Below, piece by piece: positions 34,751-47,017 of a stretch of 64,000 bases of DNA. The position numbers and the translations under genes are program-made. Under the pieces are notes generated by a model. It saw only the letters and a list, made by a program, of their open reading frames with translations, was not told where the DNA came from and searched no databases. Source of the stretch: Ziziphus jujuba (lineage: Eukaryota; Streptophyta; Magnoliopsida; Rosales; Rhamnaceae); NCBI RefSeq assembly GCF_031755915.1, contig NC_083390.1:19003001-19067000 (forward strand), read 5' to 3'. Position 1 is the stretch's first letter. Every line of letters begins with the position of its first letter.

Positions 34751-37450
34751 TCCAAAGTGACGTGACAGCCAGCACGTTGAATCTATGTGTCACGACTGCA
34801 CACATGTCAGAATCAAATTAGGCACATGTAAATATTGGCATAGAAATCTAAGCTAGGCAAAACACAGTGTAAGTTACACCATGCAACGTATCCATGTGTT
34901 ATATAAAGGAACGTGTTAGCCTAGTAACGACCATATGTATATGAAAAGCACGTGAAATGCCAAAGTGAATTAAGGTATGAAACATAACCCCATGAATACG
35001 CGTCGGTCCTTCATTCGTTTAAAATCCACGTATTAGACTACTAATGAGCCACATGCACATAAAAGCTGCAATAATACATGGCAAAAATTTTAACAGCACA
35101 TATAATGATATTTGTAACCCACGTGCAAAAACTAACATGCTTTGAACCCTAGTTTGCAAAAAATTCCACGTTCTCAGCAACGTGGCAATCTAATGTGTCA
35201 AAATCTACATTATGTGTTAGAAACTCAATGTGACACCTTTTAAGGAAAGACACAGGATGTCGACCTGGCGATAAACATATCATGCCACAAAACACAATGA
35301 TGCAACAAATAGCATAACATGTCAGCCTATAAACGGGGCCACAAATTGAAAACCATGTAAAATAACGACACATGCAGATAGTACCATGTGTCGACTCTTC
35401 ATTTCCTAAAAATTCCACACCGACATAAGGTGAAAACCAGTGTATCAAACAACGTATCACCAAAGCCATGTGGCATAACATAAATATGCCACATATAAAA
35501 TAGTGTCATGGAAATGTCAACGTGGCTCAACCATGTGTAATGCCACGCAATAAACCACGTGTCAACAAGAGTCATGTGGCAACCAACCAATAGGCCACAT
35601 GTACGCAAATGCAATGTCAAATGCCAATATGTCGAAAAGATGCAACACGTGTACTAATCGATTATGTGTTAAGAATTCATTCACTAATATTCCACGTCAA
35701 CAGATACGTGCATGCCAACATGTCAAATGATGTGTCCCAAAAGCCACATGGCAGAACCAACATATGCCACATCTACTATAATGCCACGGCAATGTCAATG
35801 TGGCTCAACCACATGTAATGCCACGTAACAAAACCACGTGTAAACAAGAGCCACATGTCAACCTACCAGCAATCCACACGTATAAATGCAATATCAAATG
35901 CCAGCATATCAAAAAGGTTTGGACATGTGTAATTACGGTTACTTGTCGAGCATTATTTGGCTATAGTTCCACATTGATAGATACATGGCATATCGGTGTG
36001 TTGAACCTATGTATTACCTTAGCCACATGGCATAACCTAAAAATGCCACGTCTATAATAGTGCCATGGCAATGTCAACGTGGCTCAACCATGTGTAACAC
36101 CATGCAACAAAACCACGTGTCAACAAAAGTTATGTGTCAACCAACCGTCCACATATACATAAATGCCAAGTCAAATGCCAATGTGTCCGAAAAATCATAC
36201 ATGTGAAATTATCAACTACATATCGAGCATTTATTCGCTAATATTCCATGTCAACAGATATGTTGCATACCAGCATGTCAACCCGACGTGTCCACAAGAT
36301 CCACAAGGGAGAACCGAAATATGCCACAACCACTATAATGCCATGGCAATGTCAACATGGCTCAACCACATGCCATGCCATGTAACAAAACCACGTGTCT
36401 ACAAGACACATGTAATTATTGATTACGTGTCGAGCATTTATCTGCTGAAATTCAACGTCGCCATATATGTGACATACCATCTTGTCAAATCATCGTGTTA
36501 TCTTTAGCCACGTGGCAAAACCAAAATATGCCACATTTACAATAGCCACTCTAAGCCATGCAATGTCAACGTGGCTCAACCATGTGTAACGCCACATAAT
36601 AAAACCACGTGTCAACAAGAGTCACGTGTTAGCCAACCATCGGTTCACATATACATAAATGCCATGTCAAATGCCAAACGGTGTAAACATGTGTAATTCT
36701 TGATCACGTGTCAAGCATTCATTCACTAAAAATTCCACATCGACAGATACATGGCAGGCCAAACTGTCAAATCTACATGTCAAATTTAGGCAACGTGTTA
36801 GAATCTCAACAGAACACATGTAGCCACGTAAATGATAACGTGGCAATTAACATTGCCACATGTCAATATTTCATTTGCCTAGTTGCACATCGAGACATGT
36901 ATTATTCCAGTGTGTCAGATCTACATGTCAAATGGCGCCACGTGTCTAAACCTTAATAAGTTACATTGCAATAGTGCCTCGGGAATGACTATATGCGAGG
37001 ACATATGTTGTGCCATATAACTAATCCTCATGTCCACGGGATTCACGTGTCAACCTTCGAATGGGCCACATGTACATTAAAGCCATGTCAAATACCGACG
37101 TGGTGAAAAGTTTTACACCATGTGTAGCTTGATACCACATGACAAACCTTCATTCGTCGAGATTCCACATTGGCAAATATGAGACATGCCTTCGTGTTAC
37201 AACAATATCTCATATTTAACCATGTGTCAGAACCTAAATCTGCCACATGTATAGCAAGCACATAAAGCCCTACGTGGCAGATACACGTGCTAGGCCAAGT
37301 ATCGCATCTATGTGCCACTAAAGCTATGTGTCCACCTAATATTTCAGATACCTGTCGGAAAGGTCATGTGTCAGTATCTCAAAGGGTGATTCTAGTCAGT
37401 CCACATTTAATCCCACTAGTCATATCAACAAGCATTTCAAGTTAGGCCAC
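34750..37450. repeat. 278-bp degenerate tandem array rich in CACGTG
   Basis: A module reading gtcaacgtggctcaacca, then accacgtgtcaacaagag, then ccacatgtacataaatgccatgtcaaatgcc-like, then tcgagcatt, then gccacatggca recurs. The gtcaa-gtggctcaacc landmark is at 35516, 35794, 36073, 36351 and 36565 (278, 279, 278 and 214 bp steps). Units outside 35.4-36.9 kb are more diverged. More than a dozen CACGTG hexamers occur, for example near 35119, 35556, 35833, 36114, 36391, 36509, 36606, 36705, 36939, 37044. Base composition is distinctly less AT rich than the flanks. All reading frames within it are short and unrelated to known proteins. Confidence 0.85.
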
Positions 37451-38696
37451 GTATGATACGTAAATGGGCTCGCTAGGAGATGGTTTTTTGGGTGGGTTTT
37501 CGGCTTTTGGGCGATTTGACATTTTTGGCCATGAATGCAAGGGACCGAAGACTACAAATGTCATCTTCTTTTCTTAAACTATTTTTATTATTCCAATTAA
37601 CTTATTTCTCCTTTTTTACTATGTTTTTTCTTTTCAACTCAATATTTTTTATTCTTTTCATATTACCTTATTCCATTTTTGTTAATTCTTTTTTTTTTTT
37701 TTCATTGCATTCAAATTTTTTTATTTATTTTTTTGGGTTGTATTTTGATATTTATTCTCCACAAAACAAACTCTTCTTTGATTTTTCTTCCTTTTTTTTT
37801 TGGGGGGGGGGGGGGGTTCTTTTTCACTACTAAATATTTGAAAATTCATTTTAATGTTTGCTTTTACAGTTGTTTTGTTATTTTAAATATTTCATAAAAA
37901 ATATTGTTTAAAAAAAAAAGGGGAAAAAGATGAAGCTTCATGTCATTTTCAGAAGTTTTTTTGTAACCAAGAAATCCTAAATACCCCTGAATAGTCCCAA
38001 AAACATGCAGGAAACCTTTTCTAACTTTCTTTTATTTTTATTTTTTTAAAAGTTAAATACACTTTATCTCCTAAATTATTAAATATTTTGCACTTTACCA
38101 CGTAAACTTTAAAAATATCAAATTACCACCTAAGCTTTAATTTTTTATCACTTTAATTGTACCATTTCAATAAATGAATTTTGTAAAATTAATTATACAC
38201 ACTTTATTGGAAAATGATTTTATTTTGTTTCTTTTTATTTTAACTAATGTTTACGGCATAATATTCACTAAAGAGAAAAAATAATAATTCAGGTGGCAAT
38301 GTGATATTTTTTTAAAGTTTAAGTGCTTAAATGCAAAAACTATAATAGTTCATAGAAACAAAATGCATTTAACCTTTTTTTTAAAATCTTTTATCTTTCT
38401 TTTATTCCTCTCCTCTTTGCAGCCGATCTATCGGTGCAAAATCATTATCTTGACTAATAGTTACCGAACCAAGTTCAAAAGGCATTATATTATCATTATT
38501 ATTATTATTATTATTAGCCATATAATAAATAACACAATGAAAGGAAATCATAAAGGATAGTTTGTACCAAATCGAATCCTGCATAACGCATACCAAAAGC
38601 GTGTCCGTAAGGGAGAGGACTTTGGGGGTGGACCAAAAGCCTAACTTAAAGAGGACCTAACGCATTGGGCCATTGGGGTTTTCCTTAAGGTCAAGA
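37451..38696. other. AT-rich spacer with T runs and a G15 tract
   Basis: Pyrimidine-rich and AT-rich sequence with a run of 15 G at 37802-37816 and a (TTA)n-like tract near 38490-38517. The 117-residue frame at 37480-37833 is Phe-rich low-complexity translation. I see no gene. Confidence 0.6.
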
Positions 38697-40027
38697 GGAA
38701 TTTGATCCATTGTCCTTTTAGACAGAACCTTAAAGATTTATACTCCTTTCTTCGGCATCTTTTTTATTTTATCCTTGAATATCAATAGTATTCTTAAGAA
38801 ACTTCAAAAGACATACATGTGTTTTTATTTTCACTTTCCCTTCGTCCAATTTCACACCGCACCGTAATTTTTTAAAACTTTCAATTCAAAAAAACAAAAA
38901 CCCTTTTTTGTCATCCACTTGTAATCTTTACCTTTTTTGATTCAATACAAGTTGCGTTCAAGTTATTTCTCAAAAAGCAAAAAATATCAGGTAAAGTTTT
39001 ATGTATCTGCTGTGTGTATGTATATATATTGTAAAGTTAAAATATTTTGAAATTTTCGGTATACTACAATTTTTGAGTACTTTGTAATATATTTAAGAGT
39101 TTGAATCATTTGATTTGGGTTTAAAACCAGTTGAAAATAAAAAATTTAAAAATTTATATTAGATTAAGTTTTAGGTTTAGAAGTTATTATAAACTAGATT
39201 TTAGAATAAAATGATATTGGATAGCACTAGAAAATGAGTGGAAAAAAATGAGACCGGTTTAGCCGCAAAATCGAACCGGAGGTCGGAGTTTTAACCGGGT
39301 TGGAATTCGGGTGTGGAACCCGATCTGGTAGATTCGGATCGACCTGGCTGGAGGTTGAAGGAGAAACATATCGTTTGCTCTGAATGACACAAACAACATG
39401 TCATCTGTCCCAAATGACACACCATTTGCAAACATCAGCGATAACATCAGCAAATCTTTTTTCTAAAAATTAAAATTTTTCTTATGGGTTCAAAAAAAAT
39501 TTAAATATGAAATTTGTAAAAGTTTATAATTTCTTTAAAAAATATAATTATTTTTTGTTATTACCCTTTAAACAAGCATTAAAATAAAAACCGATATAAA
39601 TTTTTTTTTTTTTTGGATCAATTAGGATCTCTTAATAAATATGGTACATTGATATGCATTGTTTTGATATTTTTTTCATTCGTTTAATAAGATTCGTGTA
39701 AGGTTCATACAAATGATAAAAAAAATAGAATTGTTTGGATAAATAAATGTGTTTGATAAATTTTTATGTTATTTAAGTTGTTTATACATAATTATATATA
39801 TACATACATATATATATATATACACACTTTGAATGTGGATGAAAAATGAGCAACATTGGCAATTTAAATTTATATAGTTATTTTGTATTGTTTTAAATTA
39901 TATATATTTTTTATTCATAATTTAGGATTGTAGTTATTTATATATATATACATAGTTGATTATGTGTTTAAAGATAAATAAAAATTTATTGATATTGTCA
40001 ATTTATGTTTATAGGTTATACTTTAGT

Positions 40028-40147
40028 ATGACAGCAAAAAGAAACCTACGATCTCAATCGAAGAAGAAAGGTACGAAGGTGCAAACCAAGAGATACAATG
40101 GAAGCACATCAACACCTGACTCTAAGCGTCGACGAACTTGTAGATAG
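40028..40147 (+). pseudogene. 39-codon basic peptide frame, left arm
   Basis: ATG-to-stop frame starting MTAKRNLRSQSKKKG and ending SKRRRTCR, homologous to the N-terminal exon of the DUF1985 gene at 22899-22688 (MTTKKNLRSQLKKE). Lys and Arg make up about a third of the residues. Probably the truncated first exon of the parent transposon gene; the stop is at the same codon as in the right-arm copy. Confidence 0.5.
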
Positions 40148-40364
40148 CAATCCAAATCTAAGAAGGAAAGCACCGCAGCAAGTGCAAACTCTTACCCAAA
40201 AGCAAAGATTGACTCGGGGGATAGGAGCCTCCGATCCTGCAAAGAGGAGATCTCAAAAGTGACAGTACGATAATACAAAGCATGAACGAACCCTTGTCGT
40301 AGAAGATTACTTCTTTCTCTTGGTTTGCACCTAATGCAGTGCTTCCCTTCTCAGATTTGGATTG

Positions 40365-40484
40365 CTACATAGAAGTTCGTCGACGTTTAACGTCAAGTGC
40401 TGATGTGCTTCCACCGCAGCTCTTGGTTTGCACCTTCCTACTTCCCTTCTTCGATTGAAGTCGCAAATTCCTCTTTGGTGTCAT
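40365..40484 (-). pseudogene. 39-codon basic peptide frame, right arm
   Basis: Mirror copy of 40028-40147 on the other strand, the same length, starting MTPKRNLRLQSKKGS and ending VKRRRTSM. The conserved length and start in both arms reflect their common origin; whether it is translated is unknown. Confidence 0.5.
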
Positions 40485-41089
40485 TCTAAAATCCATCCTA
40501 TAACTGTAAATTAACAACGTCAATAAATTTTTATCTACCTTTAAGCACAATCAACTATATATACATAAATAAATAAATACAACCCTATATTACGAAAAAT
40601 ATATATATATAATTCAAAACAATACAAAATAATCATTTAAATTTAAATTGTCAATGCTATTCATTTTTCATCCACATGCAAAGTGTGTGTGTATATATAT
40701 ATATATGTATGTATATAACTATGTATAAACAACTTTAATAACATATAAATTGAGCAAACACATTTATTTATCCAAACAAATCTACTTTTTTTATCATTTG
40801 CATGAATCTTACAAGAATTTTATAAAACAAATGAAAAAATATCAAAATGTAGCATATTCTTAAATGTATCATAATGTATAATATTCATTGAGAGAGATCC
40901 CAATTGACCAAACAAAAAAACATTTTATATCGATTTTTATTTTAATGCTTGTCTAAAGGTTCGGTAATAACAAAAAATAATTACATTTTTTAACAAAATT
41001 ATAAAATTTTACAAATTCTATATTTTAATCTTTTTTGAATTCCAAAGAAAAATTTTAAACTTTTTTTTTTAAAACAAATTACTGACGTC

Positions 41090-41275
41090 AGCAAACGACA
41101 TGCCGTCTAAGATAGAAAACATATCATTTGTGTCATTCCGACCAGATGACAGGTCATTTGTGTTATTCGGACCAGACAACATGTCGTTCAAAACTAAATA
41201 CGTGTCGTCTGGTCTACACGACACAAATGACATGTCGTCTATCCGGGATGACACGTCGTATGTCTCTCCTTAGAC
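41090..41275. repeat. Cluster of short imperfect palindromes (acgacatgtcgt type)
   Basis: Variants of gacatgtcgtct and its complement (acgacatgccgtct, gatgacaggtcatttg, gacaacatgtcgttc, gacatgtcgtctatcc, gacacgtcgtatg) follow each other every 20-45 bp. A matching cluster lies in the left arm (about 39365-39440) and at 23868-23960 in the related element. They could form small stems within the large hairpin. Confidence 0.6.
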
Positions 41276-42012
41276 CTCCAACCGGGTTGACCCAAATCCA
41301 CCAGATCAGGTTTCGCACCCGAATTCCAATCCAACCGATACTCCCACCTCCAGCTGTATTTTCTGACCAAATCGATCCCATTTTTTTCATCTCTTCATTT
41401 CCTAATACTACCCAATATCATTTTATCTTAAAACCTAGTTTATTACTTCCAAATCTAAAACTTAATCTAATATAAATTTATTAAATTTTTTATTTTTAGC
41501 CCGTTTAAAACCAAATTCAAACTATTCAAACTCCTAAATGTATTACAAAGTAGTCAAAAATTATAATGTATATCTAAAAATTCAAAGTATTTTAACTCTA
41601 CAATATATACACATACACATCGCAAACATATAAAAAAATAAAAAATAAAATAAAACGTTACCTGATGCCTTTTGCTTTCGAGAAATAACTTGAAAACTAA
41701 AATATGATTTTGTTTGTATTGAATCAAAAAGCAATCTATATTGAATCAACAAATAACGATTACAAGTGAATAACAAAAAGAAATTTATGTTTTTTTGAAT
41801 TGAAAAGTTTTAAAAAATTACGATGCGATATGGTGGTGTGGTGTGAAATTGGATGAAGAAAAAGTGAAAATAGAAAGATATGTATATCTTTTGAAAGTTT
41901 TTTAAGGGTACTATTGATATTCAAGGGTAAAATAAAAAAAGATGTCGAAAAAAAAGATATAAATCCTTAAAACTCTACTCAAAGGGACAATGAACCAAAT
42001 TCTCCTAAATAA

Positions 42013-43128
42013 AAGTTGCAACTAAAAAATTAAGCCTATATATTGCATTTAAATCACCAAAAATATGAAAAAAAAAGATAGAGAAGCAACGGTGAAGTAA
42101 AAAAAGTAACAAAATTTGCAAAGTTTATCAAGCATAACTAAGAAAGAGGGGGAAAAAAAAAAAAGTGAGGAAAAGACAAAAAAAACAAAAAACAAAAAAT
42201 AAAAAAAAAATTAACTCATCTTGATGAATGAGAAAAAAAGAATCAGGTATTGACAAGAAAAAAAAAATTTGAGAGAGAAGATAGAAAAGAAAGGAAAAAA
42301 AAGAAAAAAAAAAAAAAAAAGTAAAAAAAAGACAAAAGAAAGAAAAAAAAAACAAAAAATAAATAAACCATCTTGATGAATAAGATAAAAACAGCTGGAT
42401 TTTGAGGGGGAAAAATGCAGAAAATAGAAATCCGGGAGTAGACTTTGAAGAACTTTTTAAAAGACTTTAAAAGCGTTTTCGAATGTGAAAGAAAGAAAAA
42501 ATAAATAAATAAATAAATAAATTTTGACATCAAAAGTATTTTAGGAATATTAAAAAATAAAAAAGATAAAACATAACAAATGCCGAAGGAAAATCCTTTT
42601 AAGATTCCTCCAAGGCGCTTGCTACTCAGACCACTAACGCCATAGCTATCCGTCCATAAGCATTTGAGGCAATAGGACCAACTTTTGAGACAGAGACCGG
42701 AGGAACAGATTTTTAACCTAATTAATCATCCAATTAATGCTTCGCAAATACAACGGCTGAAGCAAACTGAAAGATCCATAATGATCTGGTTGGACCATGT
42801 GGGAAGAGTGACTTCCCGGGTTGCTGCAGTGTGGTGTTTTCTTCTTTCTCCTTTTCCAATTAAAAAAAAAAAAAAGGATAAAAAAACCAACCAGATGCAT
42901 AAACCGAGTTTTTTTTTATCTTTTTTTTTTTTTTTTTTTAGCACTTCATAGTTAATTCTTTAATTTATTTTTGTGTTTTTCATATATATTAAGGATGACA
43001 AAAGTTGCATTCAGGACCATTGCCCGAAGAAAGCCACTATGCTTTCCCCACGTGAACATATATATATATAAGTATATATATACGTAGCTTTTAGTGCACT
43101 TTTTTCTGTGTTTTTATGGCAGTCACCT
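42013..43128. other. Purine-rich spacer with a 152-bp duplication
   Basis: 42120-42540 is dominated by A and G runs on the plus strand. The phrase catcttgatgaat occurs at 42217 and 42369, in two diverged copies of about 152 bp. A (AAAT)n tract lies near 42499-42523. 42540-43128 includes T runs (42907-42938) and AT repeats (43057-43082). The reading frames over it are homopolymer artefacts. The end presumably includes the LpxC 3' UTR. Confidence 0.6.
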
Positions 43129-46100
43129 CTAGCAAATTAGCTGACGAACCAACTCAGCATGCGCTGCATGACCGCCCTGCATCACAGGAGAAATTGAAAA
43201 GAGCAACTTTATTTCTCATCTTATAAAGATTGTGTGCTGTTGGCATATATATTCAAAATATGAGAGCAGAACAAACTTACATGGTAGTAGTTAATTATAT
43301 TAAGAATTTTGAAAATTTCCATGTTTTTTCGTCATAACAAAACATCTCTACTATTTACCCAAAAAAACATCTCTACCAATAACAATTTTCTTAAGACCTT
43401 TTTGCTGTGCGGAAAGATACATTTTTCATATCTATCATCAGCCAGTGGTTTGTTTCCATACCATGCTTCATTTGGCGTAGACTTGTCCAAAATCTTTGTG
43501 GGTGACCTAAATCTTCTCAAAATAAATATAGTGGGACCTCACTTTTCACCAAATCTGGTAAGATGTATGATTTCTGCAAATTCTTTTGCTACGTCCCACA
43601 TAAGCTAAGCGCATGCAAGCCTATATAACAGGGCTGTATATCTCAAAACTACTACTTAAAGGGGGGGAATTTTGTATGTGCACTGTGCATTGTTCATTTT
43701 CAGTTTCAAAATGAAACTAATTACTAGGATATTTTTCTAAATTCATGCTTCCTTATCTATTAAAAATTTAAAGGCTTCTAGACTTTTCTCCTAATGGAGA
43801 CAATACAAAAAAAGTAGTAATTTATTTTTTATTTTCTGTTTTTGTTTCTCATGTAAAAAAACACACAATCAAACTGGTCGAGGCATTCACCAAAAAAAAA
43901 AAAAAGACAAAAAAAAAGGAGTCAAAGAAAGGAAAACAACCTTTATAAAGAATATTTGAAAATAAAATAAAATAAAATACAATTCAACTGATGGAAATAA
44001 TTTTCATACCTTATAAGTCATTATGTGTGCCACCGGAAGTCCTTGACTACCAGACCTTGCAAAAAGAGAAAGATCACCAATAAGATCTAGGACCTTATGG
44101 CGACAAGGTTCATCATGGAATCGCAGTGGTGGGTTCATCCATCCCTTCCTAGCACTACAAAGGAAAAATAGAATCTGAATACAAGGCATAACAAACTTAT
44201 CTAGGAGTTTAAAATGAGATCAAATCTAAGATGGATCTACATTTCCAACATTTTTTAATATGTTCAGCCATGCCGTTGTCCAAATCAAAATAGTAAGCAA
44301 CCAAAAAGCATGTACACAGAAACCATTGCAACTAAATAAAAGCTTCATCATTTAAACAATTCAAAATTATATATATATATATATGTTAAATACTATTTTA
44401 TGAAAATACCAAAAATAGTTTTCATAGTTTGAGCCAAAGAGGTCCGCTTTCTCATTAGAAGCATGGTGTAACTTATATGCATTCCAGTTTTTCTCACACG
44501 TAGATAGGCTAATAATTCTCATAAGGAGATATGACCAGCTCAAAAATTTGGCCATAAGAGTTTCCTTAATGAACTACTTGTTCCTTAATTGGTTAAGTTA
44601 CTTTTCTTCAACACATAATGCAGGCTATTCCAAATATATTCGTAAAAAATTAATTAAGCATCTGATCTACAAACATTTTGTTTTTGTTTTTTTGTTTTTT
44701 GCTGAGACTGACCTACAAACAATTGCATTTTGTAGTCCACCCCCTTTTATCAGTCCTGCATTGCGCATTTTCTCTACCTGTAAAAATTTACCATGTTCTG
44801 TTTAACATTTAGCAGCGAAAATCCAACATATAATAAGAAAAAAGGAAAGCATTTTTCTACAAACATTAAAAAAATAAATAAATAAATAAATAAAGGGATT
44901 GGATCACTGTTTCTGCCTTAATCTGGTAAAGCACTAGTCTGTCTGGTCTAAGGAAAGGTTAAATTATTTGTAATTTGTTGAGCACACACGTGTGATATTT
45001 TTTGCACACCATTCTTTTAAGCAGATAAGTAAAAAGCTAACCAAAAATTCAAACCCCCCATTAATGGTCCTTTTTATAAATATTTTTTCAATAATACCAT
45101 AAAATACCTGAAATCATTAGCCATCTCTGCTAGGCCACAGATGAAACAAAAACCATAAACCCACTAAGAGCCCATTATGCTTAATGATTCAACATAAAGT
45201 ACCATCGAACATTAAAGTTAAGTTTAGAAGCCATCTTGCTTTCTACATGACTTCAGTTTTGAGAGCCATTAAGATATTTCTCTTTTGTTATTATTATAAT
45301 TTTTAAGTAAGTAAACCTATCCTTGTGTGCTTCCTAAATTATTGTCAAAAAAAGCAAACATAAACCAATAAGACAAACTGTCGAGAAGTTTTTGAAACTA
45401 ACCTCCTCATAGATGCAAAATGTTCTAGCTGAAGATAGATGTTTGATAAAATAAGAGCTATCAAACGCAGCTGAAGAAAACCACTGGCAGTCAATAGCAG
45501 GCACCTGCAATGTGAAGAAGCATTACATCATGATATCTGCAGCACTTCAGTTGTGGATTGCTTTGGCCCATTTCTATTCCTTGTAGCACCTCAATTTTTT
45601 GTAAGGAAAAAATACTCCTTAGTCTATTGGATGCATTAACTATCATGCTGAAAGAGAGAGAGGGGGGAGGGGGGGGGAGAAGAGCAAGAATTACCAAAAT
45701 AGATGTTTCCTATAAAGGAGTCTGAATTAAAACATCTTTTTTATCCATCTGCTCTACAAAGCTAGTTCCAATTTCTTTTTCTACATTTTGCTCTCCTAAA
45801 GTAATCAAAGAACAGCATGTATTAAAGAGCAACCTGCTCCATGTATTAAATTTTAATCTCATCTATGATTAATTCCTCAAATATGGATCAAAGCTAACTG
45901 CTAGAACCTCAACTGTTAGTGCAGTTGCAACATTTTGTAACAGCACCATGTTTTTGATATATATCCTGGTGAACTAAACAATTTACTTCTTACATAAATC
46001 TAGATAATGAAGCATGAAAGATAATAAGTAGTGCACAACAATACCAAAATCCCTTCACTTGATATTCATACAGCCAAATATAAAAAAGAAATTGGATCAA

Positions 46101-46986
46101 ATTAGTCAACCAAATGTTGATTAATTTAAATGCTCTTAACACTTGAAAGAGTCACACAAAAATCAGCAAGCAAAACGAAGCATTCCATAAATATAAAAAC
46201 CACCAAGATGTAAAAAAGTTGGCAATGATGCAGCACTTAAAAATTTAAAGCTGTTAAGTAATTTTGGTTTACAGCCCAGCAATATGCATACCTGTGGAAA
46301 GTGAATCCCATAAGTTATGTGAATTACCGGGGATGGGAATGCAGCGACAAAAGAATCATTCTTCCATATTTGTACTGGTTTATTTAGATATGCTGCCATC
46401 TTCTCACAACTATTGCCACACTGATCTCTTGCCACCTCTAAACCAACTCGTTCAATTGCCTCCACCCACTCACTCGCTGACCCGTCAAAAATAGGAACCT
46501 GTATGAATTAGTTGTGGACATTATTAATCTTTATATGTCATCCTCAAGCATTGACAAGTCTCTGATCATCACCCAAACAACCTTTTACCTGATTATCCCA
46601 ACAAATTGACGATAATATCAATTTGATTGATACCAACTCAACCCAAAAAATAAAACAAAAAAAAAAGTGCAAGTACATAGATCCAGTGCACCAATTTTGC
46701 TGATTTTTCTTCCAGAACATGACCAGTGAGCAAATCCATGTGCAAAAATTGTACTGTTAACAGTAATCTACCTTTCCAGTAATTTTTCCCATTCCATGCA
46801 GTGGGACACAAATTAAGGAACAATATTCTAGATCTTGCAACGTTTTTCATAATTTGGTCAAGGATTTTAACAGTGAAAACAGTTGCTCATACAACTGATC
46901 AAGATGTGGCAAAAGGTTTCAATATTTCTATATCACAAGCATGGCCCAATTTTTTGTATTTAAAATCCTTAATATCTCTTCTTTAA

Positions 46987-47017
<31 letters not shown>

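Larger units (their letters stand above)
38697..42012. mobile_element. Giant inverted repeat (foldback Mutator-like element)
   Basis: Left arm about 38697-40200 and right arm about 40315-42012 are reverse complements along their whole length with scattered indels. The outer ends read aggaatttgatccattgtcc on the left and, reverse complemented, aggagaatttggttcattgt on the right. Only about 115 bp separates the arms. Each arm repeats the promoter-like terminal part plus first coding exon of the DUF1985-bearing element at 21.7-24.3 kb. I infer a non-autonomous foldback derivative of that family. Target duplications were not resolved. Confidence 0.75.

Noticed and set aside
34518..36956. Several 60-115-residue frames in the 278-bp array
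   Set aside because: They recur as fragments of the repeat unit in different frames and have no protein-like constraint.
34750..37450. A CRISPR-like array, given regular spacing
   Set aside because: This is a plant nuclear window. Repeats and intervening sequence both recur as one 278-bp degenerate unit, with no short exact repeats and unique spacers.
37480..37833. 117-residue frame rich in Phe
   Set aside because: Low-complexity T runs and a G15 tract; no start context or domain.
38680..42030. 9-bp target duplication for the foldback element
   Set aside because: Candidate flanks (taaggtcaa and taaataaaa) match at only five of nine positions, so I do not claim it.
42128..42533. Minus-strand frames of 75-96 residues
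   Set aside because: Homopurine tract read on the complementary strand gives poly-Phe; not a protein.
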